In this document: piece by piece, positions 8,669-15,897 of the stretch | Layout of the letters: each line of letters begins with the position of its first letter | Numbering within the stretch: the first letter of the stretch is position 1 | Source of the DNA: Balneolaceae bacterium | GTDB lineage: Bacteria; Bacteroidota; Rhodothermia; Balneolales; Balneolaceae | Length of the DNA: 60,412 nucleotides | NCBI GenBank assembly: GCA_009711805.1 | Contig: VEMX01000043.1 | Location: 1-60,412, forward strand | Direction of reading: 5' to 3' | Notes under the pieces: model-generated | What the model was told of the DNA's origin: nothing | The model's input: only the letters and a program-made list of their open reading frames with translations | The model's database searches: none | Made by a program: the position numbers and the translations under genes

Positions 8669-8812
8669 ATGACTACTTTTGGAATTCCTGAACTTATTGC
8701 AATCATTGTAGCTGTTATTATAGTATATGTAATAATAGCCATCCGAAGAAAAAAAACTAAGTATTTAACTGTACAGGATGGCATAGCATCCCGATACTTC
8801 CACTTTACCTAG
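8669..8812 (+). CDS. 47-residue single-helix membrane protein
   Basis: A short ATG frame 13 bp after the propeller gene. Residues about 8-25 form one strongly hydrophobic helix rich in Ile and Val (ELIAIIVAVIIVYVIIAI), followed immediately by a basic RRKKTK cluster (inside-positive) and a short polar tail. No family is recognised. It is the last possible gene of the island before the repeated porV tail. A single hydrophobic helix can arise by chance in AT-rich DNA, so confidence is limited. Confidence 0.4.
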   Translation: MTTFGIPELIAIIVAVIIVYVIIAIRRKKTKYLTVQDGIASRYFHFT

Positions 8813-8854
8813 TGGTAGCAGACAGTAGCAAACTGGTTAAAGCTCACATAAACA

Positions 8855-9029
8855 GTTTTTCGGTTTCTCCTACACTGGGTATGGGACTTAAGCTCTCCTC
8901 TTTTGTGCTGGATTATGGCTTTGCGAGCTTTGCCGGTGCTTCCAGTAACCTGGGCTTTACCCATCGCATTTCGTTGCGTTTTGATATTTGAATTTTGGTT
9001 TCTGGCAATATCAAAGAGGGGGAACCAGG
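8855..9029. repeat. 175-bp direct repeat, copy B (orphan porV 3' end)
   Basis: The second copy of 6333-6507, with four mismatches that I counted by eye. It contains the C-terminal codons, the stop and 38 bp of downstream sequence of the porV-like gene, but no start. It marks the right edge of the island. Copy B continues directly into a palindromic repeat element, whereas copy A continues into different sequence. Confidence 0.9.
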
Positions 9030-9132
9030 GAGATCCCGCATCTTCGCCTTCGCTGCGTGCGGGATGACTGCCCTTGTTGTTTAGATTTAACTAACAAGTC
9101 ATCGCGGGCCCAGACCCGCGATCTCCCTGGTT
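9023..9132. repeat. REP/BIME-like paired palindromic element
   Basis: A 110-bp element with 13-bp terminal inverted repeats: AACCAGGGAGATC at 9023-9035 and its complement GATCTCCCTGGTT at 9120-9132. Inside are two hairpins: TCCCGCA against TGCGGGA with a GC-rich loop, and ATCGCGGG against CCCGCGAT with a 6-nt loop. This is the layout of bacterial interspersed mosaic elements (two REPs in opposite orientation). The apparent reading frames across it are artefacts of the palindrome. Confidence 0.7.
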
Positions 9133-9315
9133 GGGGTAATGTGGATGAACAAGGCGGCGATAGCCCGTGCCGGGTCACTTGGTATAAAACCATGAAGCCA
9201 CTTTAATCAAAAAATTCCCCGGTAGTTCATTCTATCGTACTCCTCTCAAACTCACCTTAACTTATTCCCTCTCTTTGTTTACCTTTCCTCAAATCAAATT
9301 CCAAAACTCTACATT

Positions 9316-10233
9316 TTGAGAATTATCATTCTTGGTCCTACGGCAGCGGGTAAAACAGAGCTGTCTTTACAAATAGCTGAGGAACTTGGTGTCCCCGTCA
9401 TCTCAGTCGACTCCCGCCAATGCTACAAGCACATCAATATTGGTACTGCAAAACCAACCTCCGAAGAGCTCAACAGGGTGAAGCACTATAATATTTCGCT
9501 GCTGAACCTGGACGAAGATGACAGTGCCATTCAATTTCAGAAGAGAGCTGAGCAATGGGAAGAGGAAATACTGGCCAACCACGAGCATGTGCTCTATGTC
9601 GGCGGCAGTACCCTGTACCTGCAGAGCCTGATCCAGCCTTTCGATGAAATTCCTGATTCCGATCCTGCAAACATTCAGAAACTGGAACAGCGAATTGAGC
9701 GGGAGGGATTAGAATCCGTGTATGAGATTCTTAAACAAGCAGATCCCGCCTATGTACAAAAGATAGATGGAATGAACCGACAACGTATCATCCGGGCGTT
9801 GGATGTGTGGATGCAGACCGGAAGACCATTTAGCGACTTCCATCAGAATAAAGCCATAGAACCGGATAACAACACACTCGTTTTTGGCTTACAGTATCCC
9901 CGACAGGCAATCTACGATCGCATAAACCGGCGGACAGATCAAATGATTGAAGCTGGATTGGTTGAGGAGGTGAAGTCTCTTTTGGATCAGGGTTATTCCA
10001 AAAACCTTCAGGCGTTGAACACCGTTGGCTACAAAGAAATATTTGAATATCTGAATGGGGATTGGAAACTGGATAAGGCCATTGAGAAGGTCAAAACACA
10101 CACGCGGCGCTACGCAAAACGTCAACTCACCTGGTTTCGTCGTTGGGAGTTCATTAAGTGGCTCTCAGCAAATGATCAAAAACCAGAAAAGCTCAAAGAA
10201 ACAGTGCTGCAGGAGTTAAATCGTTTATCGTGA
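9316..10233 (+). CDS. miaA: tRNA dimethylallyltransferase
   Basis: A 305-residue protein that transfers the dimethylallyl group to A37 of tRNAs reading UNN codons. The Walker A (GPTAAGKT, residues 7-14) sits right at the N-terminus, as in all MiaA, followed by VISVDSRQCYKHINIGTAKP with the catalytic Asp and the tRNA-contacting region. Further motifs are YVGGSTLYLQSL, MNRQRIIRALDVW and the C-terminal TRRYAKRQLTWFRR. The TTG start at 9316 is chosen because only six residues precede the P-loop in the family. It is a single gene, 88 bp upstream of purS. Confidence 0.95.
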   Translation: MRIIILGPTAAGKTELSLQIAEELGVPVISVDSRQCYKHINIGTAKPTSEELNRVKHYNISLLNLDEDDSAIQFQKRAEQWEEEILANHEHVLYVGGSTLYLQSLIQPFDEIPDSDPANIQKLEQRIEREGLESVYEILKQADPAYVQKIDGMNRQRIIRALDVWMQTGRPFSDFHQNKAIEPDNNTLVFGLQYPRQAIYDRINRRTDQMIEAGLVEEVKSLLDQGYSKNLQALNTVGYKEIFEYLNGDWKLDKAIEKVKTHTRRYAKRQLTWFRRWEFIKWLSANDQKPEKLKETVLQELNRLS

Positions 10234-10321
10234 ACAAATCTCTTGAAAATATCCACTGATGATAGTTAGCAGCTAAGCTGCAGAAAGGTTAACTTTGGAC
10301 ATCATTTAACCAAGCCAGAAT

Positions 10322-10564
10322 ATGTACAAAGCAAAAGTAAATGTAACCCTGCGACCCTCTATCCTCGATCCAAAGGGGAAAGCGACCCACCATGCCTTGC
10401 AAAATTTAGGTTTAGATGAGGTGGAACAAGTCCGTATAGGAAAATTTATTGAATTAGATGTGAACGCCAATGATGAAGAATCGGCCCGGGCTGTAGTAGA
10501 AGCTGCCTGCTCAAAATTATTGGCCAATGAAGTAATGGAAGATTTCGAGATCGAATTAGAATAA
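10322..10564 (+). CDS. purS: Phosphoribosylformylglycinamidine synthase, PurS subunit
   Basis: An 80-residue protein, the usual size for PurS. It has the N-terminal YKAKVNVTLRPSILDPKGKAT motif, then LGLDEVEQVRIGKFIELDV and a C-terminal ACSKLLANEVMEDFEIEL. PurS bridges PurL and PurQ in the three-part FGAM synthase of purine synthesis. It is followed two bases later by clpS and then purQ; purL is not in the window. Confidence 0.95.
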   Translation: MYKAKVNVTLRPSILDPKGKATHHALQNLGLDEVEQVRIGKFIELDVNANDEESARAVVEAACSKLLANEVMEDFEIELE

Positions 10565-10566
10565 CA

Positions 10567-10902
10567 GTGCTTCCTGATACCAGACATATTATATCTTCAG
10601 CCACACCCGGCTCGGAACCCGATACTATTGAAGTTACCGAGACTCATGAAAAAGAAGAAACCGAAGAATCGGTCAACTCTCCCTGGCGTCTGATATTATA
10701 CGATGACGACATCCATACCTTTGATGAAGTCATTGAGCAGCTTATGAAGGCTACCGGATGTAGTCTTTCAGAAGCAAAAGACCTCACATGGCAGGTCCAC
10801 AATAAAGGTAAAGCCATTGTTCATGAAGGCGAATTTGAAGAATGCCTTAAAATTGATGGCGTATTAAAAGAAATTCAACTTGTTACTGAAATAAAAGGAT
10901 AA
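10567..10902 (+). CDS. clpS: ATP-dependent Clp protease adaptor ClpS
   Basis: A 111-residue protein with a GTG start two bases after purS. After an acidic N-terminal extension of about 40 residues comes the ClpS fold: WRLILYDDDIHTFDEVIEQLMKATGCS, then AKDLTWQVHNKGKAIVHEG. The acidic-patch and hydrophobic-pocket residues (DD.HTF, the His of VHNKG) that bind N-degron N-termini are present. It delivers N-end-rule substrates to ClpA/ClpC. Its last stop base is the first base of purQ (TAATG), so it is embedded in the purine operon. Confidence 0.9.
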   Translation: MLPDTRHIISSATPGSEPDTIEVTETHEKEETEESVNSPWRLILYDDDIHTFDEVIEQLMKATGCSLSEAKDLTWQVHNKGKAIVHEGEFEECLKIDGVLKEIQLVTEIKG

Positions 10903-11603
10903 TGATGCCCACATTTGGAGTAATTGTATTTCCAGGATCCAACTGCGATCATGATGCATACCATGCTATGAAACATGTAATGAATGCCGAGGTCAGGTTT
11001 TTATGGCATAAAGACACTGACCTTTCCGGTATTGATTTTCTCATTGTTCCCGGTGGGTTTTCGTATGGTGATTATTTGCGTTCTGGTGCCATCGCCCGTT
11101 TCTCACCTATTATGCAGGAAGTGATTAAGTATGCCGAAAAAGGAGGACCGGTCATGGGAATTTGTAATGGATTCCAGATACTGCTTGAATCCGGACTGCT
11201 TCCCGGTTCCATGATGCACAACCAAAAACTTCGGTTTGTGTGCAAAAATGTATACCTCCGCTGCGAGAGTACCGACTCCCTCTTTACAAACTCCCTTGAT
11301 AAGGGACAGGTTTTCGATATCCCCGTATCCCACGGCGAAGGCAATTACTTTATTGAGGACGACGGACTTAAATCACTGCATGACAACGATCAGGTCTTAT
11401 TTCGCTATTGCAATGAAGATGGCGAGCTGACTGAAGAAGCCAATTTTAACGGCTCTGTAGATCACATCGCAGGCATCTGCAACACGGGAAGAAACGTACT
11501 GGGCATGATGCCTCATCCCGAAAGAGCCATGGAAGGCATTCTGGGATCCGAAGATGGGAAACCTATTTTTGAATCTATTCTCAATGCCTTGTCTGTTGCA
11601 TAA
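10902..11603 (+). CDS. purQ: Phosphoribosylformylglycinamidine synthase, PurQ subunit
   Basis: A 233-residue class I glutamine amidotransferase that supplies ammonia to PurL. It shows VIVFPGSNCDHDA at the N-terminus, VPGGFSYGDYLRSGAIA, the nucleophile elbow GICNGFQILLESGLLPG with catalytic Cys, and the C-terminal MMPHPERAMEG with the His-Glu pair. The start overlaps the clpS stop; a second ATG directly follows (MMPT). Translational coupling with clpS and purS is likely. Confidence 0.96.
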   Translation: MMPTFGVIVFPGSNCDHDAYHAMKHVMNAEVRFLWHKDTDLSGIDFLIVPGGFSYGDYLRSGAIARFSPIMQEVIKYAEKGGPVMGICNGFQILLESGLLPGSMMHNQKLRFVCKNVYLRCESTDSLFTNSLDKGQVFDIPVSHGEGNYFIEDDGLKSLHDNDQVLFRYCNEDGELTEEANFNGSVDHIAGICNTGRNVLGMMPHPERAMEGILGSEDGKPIFESILNALSVA

Positions 11604-11622
11604 GAATTGATTACTTACCTCC

Positions 11623-12390
11623 ATGAGCCATGATTCCGACCAACAACTGATCTTACATAGCAAAGGGCTGGTAAAGCGCTATGGCAAGAGAACCGTTGTT
11701 CAGGACGTCTCCATTAAAGTAAGACAGGGCGAAATTGTAGGACTGCTCGGGCCCAACGGAGCCGGAAAAACCACAACTTTTTATATGATGGTAGGGTTGG
11801 TAACTCCCAATGCCGGACGCATATATCTTAATGAAGAGGACTTAACCGGCAAGCCCATGTACAAACGTGCACGCCTGGGCTTGGGTTATCTTGCCCAGGA
11901 AGCCAGCGTATTTCGCAACCTGACTGTACGTGAAAACCTTGAATCCGTACTTCAGTTTCTTTCCCTGCCAAACAAAGAAATCAAAAAACGAGTAGACAAG
12001 GTTATTGATGAGTTCGGCCTTCAGACAGTAGAAGACAGTAAAGGATACAGCCTATCCGGAGGTGAACGAAGGCGAACAGAAATAGCCCGTGCCTTGGTTA
12101 CCAACCCCAAATTTATTTTATTGGATGAACCTTTTGCCGGAGTAGATCCTATTGCTGTAGAAGACATACAGGAAATTGTATCTAACCTCAGGCATCAGAA
12201 TATTGGGATTTTGATAACCGATCATAATGTTCATGAAACACTGGCTATCACTGACAGAGCCTACCTGATGTTCGAAGGAGAGATCCTGATGGAGGGGTCT
12301 GCCGACAAACTTGCGGAAGATAAGAATGCCCGACGGCTCTACCTCGGCAAACAATTTAAATTAGACCGATATATTAAATCTAACGATTAA
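11623..12390 (+). CDS. lptB: LPS export ABC transporter ATP-binding protein LptB
   Basis: A 255-residue ABC ATPase with Walker A GPNGAGKTT, Q-loop region YLAQEASVFRNLTVRENL typical of LptB, signature LSGGERRRTEIARAL, Walker B FILLDEPFAGVDPIAVEDI and switch His in ITDHNVHETL. It powers LptFG extraction of lipopolysaccharide from the inner membrane. The YLAQE and ERRRTEIARAL wording separates it from amino-acid transporter ATPases. It follows purQ by 19 bp and precedes the rhodanese gene by 6 bp. Confidence 0.94.
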   Translation: MSHDSDQQLILHSKGLVKRYGKRTVVQDVSIKVRQGEIVGLLGPNGAGKTTTFYMMVGLVTPNAGRIYLNEEDLTGKPMYKRARLGLGYLAQEASVFRNLTVRENLESVLQFLSLPNKEIKKRVDKVIDEFGLQTVEDSKGYSLSGGERRRTEIARALVTNPKFILLDEPFAGVDPIAVEDIQEIVSNLRHQNIGILITDHNVHETLAITDRAYLMFEGEILMEGSADKLAEDKNARRLYLGKQFKLDRYIKSND

Positions 12391-12396
12391 CTACCT

Positions 12397-12723
12397 ATGG
12401 AAATTCAAGAAATAACTGTTCAGGAACTAAAAGAGAAAAAAGAAAATAATGAAGATTTTTTTCTGCTTGATGTTCGCGAAGACGTAGAATACCTCGTATC
12501 CAACCTCGACGGACACCATATCCCTCTTGGGCAATTGAAGAATCGCATCGGTGAAATTGAAGAGCATAAGGGCGATGATGTATACGTAATGTGCCGAAGT
12601 GGCAACAGAAGCTCTAAAGCAGCTTCTATTTTGAGCAACAATGGCTTTGAAAATGTTTACAACCTTAAAGGTGGAATGAAAGCCTGGGCAAAGGAGATTG
12701 ATCCTTCTACACCGGTAGCATAG
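12397..12723 (+). CDS. Single-domain rhodanese-like protein
   Basis: A 108-residue protein with one rhodanese fold. It has the N-terminal FLLDVREDVEYLVSNLDGHHIPLGQL and the active-site loop MCRSGNRSSKAA, with Cys in a CRSGNR loop, which is the six-residue size of sulfurtransferases and not the longer phosphatase loop. It probably carries persulfide or sulfur. It ends with the GGMKAWAKEIDP signature. It begins 6 bp after lptB, so it is probably co-transcribed. Confidence 0.88.
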   Translation: MEIQEITVQELKEKKENNEDFFLLDVREDVEYLVSNLDGHHIPLGQLKNRIGEIEEHKGDDVYVMCRSGNRSSKAASILSNNGFENVYNLKGGMKAWAKEIDPSTPVA

Positions 12724-12736
12724 TGCTTACCGAGTT

Positions 12737-14464
12737 TTGAATGCACCATACTCCATATCGACTTCTGTTTTCTTAACGGCTATACTCATTCTGCTCTGTG
12801 GAATGAATGCCAACGCACAGGAACGTTTCGAGTATGACTACATACTGACAGATGCCCGCATTTATGATGGCTCCGGCAACCCCTGGTACAAGGCCGATGT
12901 TGGTATTACCGATGGCGTTATACAACATATAGGAAAGCTGGATGCAGAAACTGGAAAAGAAGTTATAGCATTAAATGGGCTATATCTGTCTCCTGGTTTT
13001 ATCGACATCCACTCTCATTCCTATGGCCCGCTTGCCATCAACGATGGCCTGGCATCTGAAGATCAAAGACGAAGGGAAGCACCTAACTTGGTTTCCCAAG
13101 GCATAACAACTGTTTTTGCCAATCAGGACGGGCGTTCTCCCGATCAACCCATCAAAGAGCAGCTCAACAATTTATCCGCCAAAGGTATTGGGGTAAATGC
13201 CGGCTTGATGATTGGACACAATTACGTACGGGCAAAAGCCCTGGGAGATGATTACCAACGCCTGTCTACCGCTGCAGAGATCCAACAAATGCAAGAGCGG
13301 GTAACCCAGGCTATGCAGGAAGGAGCTTTTGGCCTCTCGTCCGGGCTTGAATACGTTCCTGGCCGATGGAGTAACACCAACGAAGTAGTTGCTCTTGTAC
13401 AAATGATTGCACCATATGGCGGGGTATATATAGCACACCAGCGCAGCGAAGCAAAAACTCCCATGCTTTGGCTTCCAAGTGATAATACTGAACTACCTCC
13501 TCCTACCCTGCTGGATGCCATAGAAGAAACCATAGAAATTGGCGAGCGAACCGGAGCTACCGTTGTCGCCTCTCATTTAAAGTCGCGCGGAGCCAATTAT
13601 TGGGGAGGCAGTAAAGCGGCTATATCACTTATTCAGCAAGCCCGAGACCGGGGAGTATCCATCTATGCCGATCAATACCCCTACAACACCAGCGGAAGTG
13701 ACGGCAACACCCGTCTTATTCCCTACTGGGCACTGAATGCCGAAGAACTGGGATTAGAAAGTGAAGGTCCTGACGACTACACCCAACCGTTGATATTTGT
13801 ACTTCAGGATTCCGCTCTCCGTAAACAGCTGTATACCGACATTAAACACAGCCTTGCTTATCGAGGTGGTGGAGAACGCATCATTGTGTTTGAGTACCCC
13901 GACTCAACTTATATAGGAAAAAGTATAGCCCACTTAGCGGACCAGCATGGAATCACTATACCAGAAATGGTTGTTAAATTTCAGATGGAAGGATTTAAAA
14001 ACAGGGCAGGAGGAGCCCGGCTCAGGAGTTTTTCCATGCATGAAGATGATCTGAATGCCATAGCCAAAACAGACTGGACAGCCACTTCTACGGATGGTAT
14101 GATTACACTTCCTGAAGATGGACCCAACATTCACGCTCGGTATTACGGCACTTTTCCCCGTAAGATTTATAAATATGCAATTACAAATCAAACGATATCC
14201 ATAGCTCATGCTATTCGCTCTTCCACCAGTCTTCCGGCTCAGATTATGGGACTTAAGAAAAGGGGATTAGTACAGGAGGGATATTATGCTGATCTGGTCG
14301 TTTTTGATAAAGACCAGATACGTGACCGTTCTACTTTTTTTGAACCTCACCAACATTCCTCAGGCATTCATTTTGTATTTGTGAATGGGGTTCCTGTGAT
14401 GAAGAATCAAGAACACACACATGCCTTGGCTGGTAAAGTACTCAAGGCCAACACATCTGAATAA
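12737..14464 (+). CDS. Secreted N-acyl-D-amino-acid deacylase (amidohydrolase)
   Basis: A 575-residue amidohydrolase with a signal peptide (hydrophobic 10-24, ending NANAQ) from a TTG start 14 bp after the rhodanese gene; no suitable ATG lies before the signal. Family motifs are the N-terminal beta domain DYILTDARIYDGSGNPWYKADVGI, metal site PGFIDIHSHSYG, ISTVFANQDG-like strand (GITTVFANQDG), GLEYVPG, HQRSEA, VASHLKSRG and the late TSTDGMITLPEDGP. The order is that of D-aminoacylases, which free D-amino acids from N-acyl forms. Periplasmic location suggests recycling or scavenging of D-amino-acid compounds. Confidence 0.82.
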   Translation: MNAPYSISTSVFLTAILILLCGMNANAQERFEYDYILTDARIYDGSGNPWYKADVGITDGVIQHIGKLDAETGKEVIALNGLYLSPGFIDIHSHSYGPLAINDGLASEDQRRREAPNLVSQGITTVFANQDGRSPDQPIKEQLNNLSAKGIGVNAGLMIGHNYVRAKALGDDYQRLSTAAEIQQMQERVTQAMQEGAFGLSSGLEYVPGRWSNTNEVVALVQMIAPYGGVYIAHQRSEAKTPMLWLPSDNTELPPPTLLDAIEETIEIGERTGATVVASHLKSRGANYWGGSKAAISLIQQARDRGVSIYADQYPYNTSGSDGNTRLIPYWALNAEELGLESEGPDDYTQPLIFVLQDSALRKQLYTDIKHSLAYRGGGERIIVFEYPDSTYIGKSIAHLADQHGITIPEMVVKFQMEGFKNRAGGARLRSFSMHEDDLNAIAKTDWTATSTDGMITLPEDGPNIHARYYGTFPRKIYKYAITNQTISIAHAIRSSTSLPAQIMGLKKRGLVQEGYYADLVVFDKDQIRDRSTFFEPHQHSSGIHFVFVNGVPVMKNQEHTHALAGKVLKANTSE

Positions 14465-14526
14465 ATACCTGTGCCCAAGATGAATTGGGTATGAGAGAAA
14501 GTTGCTTTTCAGGCTTGCTGGTTTTC

Positions 14527-15738
14527 TTAAACCAAGGCCGCAATCTGATTTAACAGTTCCTGGTTACTGTCGGTGTTTTTGAGCACCTTTAACAGGCCGA
14601 GCATCGATTCTTTGGGGGATTTTTTTAGGAGATAGCGTCTCACCATGTTGCGTTCTTCCAGGGAATCCGTAATAAACTTGTGTTCATTCCTGGTTCCTGA
14701 AGCACCGATATTAATAGCCGGATAGATACGATCGTTCGCCAGTTCGCGATCTAATACAAGCTCCATATTTCCAGTTCCTTTGAACTCTTCAAAGATCAAA
14801 TCATCCATCCTGGAATTGGTTTCGATAAGGCAGGTGGCTATGATCGTAAGAGAGCCGCCTCCTTCAATTTTGCGTGCAGATCCAAAAATCTTCTTTGGTA
14901 TTTCCAGTGCCCGTATGTCCAGCCCTCCGGAAAGGGTACGCCCGCTACTCGTCTGTACGGCGTTGTAGGCTCGGCCAAGACGTGTTAGTGAGTCGATAAG
15001 CAGCACGGAGTCTTCACCCATCTCCGCCTTACGTTTAGCGTATCCAAGCGCCATTTCGGTAATTCGAATATGGCTTTGTGTTTTATTGTCGTTCGACGAA
15101 GCAAAGACTTCAGCAGAGGTGGAGCGGATGAAATCCGTCACTTCTTCAGGGCGTTCATCCACCAGCAGCACACTCACATGTATATCGGGATGATGTAGTT
15201 TAAGGCTCTTTGCAATTTGTTTTAACAGAACTGTTTTCCCGGTTCTTGGGGGAGCTACTATTAACGAACGTTGTCCTTTCCCTATGGGTGCTACAAGATC
15301 AATCACCCGCATTTCTACATTCTCGGCTTCATCCCCAAGCTTGATCCAGTCTACCGGCATAATGGGAATTTGTCGCTCAAAACGACTCGATTTTTTCCAG
15401 GCATCAACAGGACGACCGTTAATCACATCTACCGAATGCACATGCTTATGGCCTTTGTTATCCTCTTCGAATTCTCCTTCCAACACCAATCCCGGGCGCA
15501 AATCAAGTTCTTTCACCTCATCCGGTTTTAGGAATGGATCTTTCGGGTTGTATGAGAATTCATAATCCAGTTTTCGGATAAACCCCCAGCCTTTGGAATT
15601 AATTTCGAGTACCCCGGCATATCTACCTGCGACCCCTTGATTTTTTTTCCAGTAGAATTTTGGGATAAAGACATTGCCGCCTTTATTTCGTTTTTTGTTC
15701 TTATTCCGGTTTTTGTACTTCTTTCGATTACGTGCCAT
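14527..15738 (-). CDS. rho: Transcription termination factor Rho, short form
   Basis: A 403-residue Rho. It has a very basic N-terminus (residues 1-20, Lys/Arg/Asn-rich) and an OB-fold RNA-binding domain with GVLEINSKGWGFIRKL (RNP1-like GWGFIR). The P-loop is APPRTGKT (about 162-169), followed by LLVDERPEEVTD, VLLIDSLTRLGRAYN, the Q-loop region around GGGSLTIIATCLIET and the R-loop KGTGNMELVLDR. The helical Rho-N domain that precedes the OB fold in standard Rho is absent and replaced by the basic tail. It could be the only Rho or a second paralogue; the window cannot tell. It is isolated, with a terminator upstream at 15824-15846. Confidence 0.92.
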   Translation of the reverse strand: MARNRKKYKNRNKNKKRNKGGNVFIPKFYWKKNQGVAGRYAGVLEINSKGWGFIRKLDYEFSYNPKDPFLKPDEVKELDLRPGLVLEGEFEEDNKGHKHVHSVDVINGRPVDAWKKSSRFERQIPIMPVDWIKLGDEAENVEMRVIDLVAPIGKGQRSLIVAPPRTGKTVLLKQIAKSLKLHHPDIHVSVLLVDERPEEVTDFIRSTSAEVFASSNDNKTQSHIRITEMALGYAKRKAEMGEDSVLLIDSLTRLGRAYNAVQTSSGRTLSGGLDIRALEIPKKIFGSARKIEGGGSLTIIATCLIETNSRMDDLIFEEFKGTGNMELVLDRELANDRIYPAINIGASGTRNEHKFITDSLEERNMVRRYLLKKSPKESMLGLLKVLKNTDSNQELLNQIAALV

Positions 15739-15823
15739 TAATAAATCTTGTGTTGTCTTAAAACAAGTGCTTAAGAGCTTATTTAGAAAATTCGTGTGTT
15801 TTTACAGGAAGGCGAGAAAAATG

Positions 15824-15846
15824 GGTGCGGATATTATTTCCGCACC
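15824..15846 (-). terminator. Rho-independent terminator after the TPR gene
   Basis: GGTGCGGA and TCCGCACC form a perfect 8-bp stem with a 7-nt loop. Read on the minus strand it is followed by CATTTTTC, a short T-run. It lies 52 bp past the stop of the TPR gene and before rho. Confidence 0.65.
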
Positions 15847-15897
15847 ACTTTAATTCAATAGATAAGAAAAGATACAAATGTTTTCCCTGATAGCAAA

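Noticed and set aside
8988-9206. Overlapping short frames on both strands across 9.0-9.2 kb
   Set aside because: They run through the porV tail copy and the palindromic element; symmetry of the repeat opens both strands.
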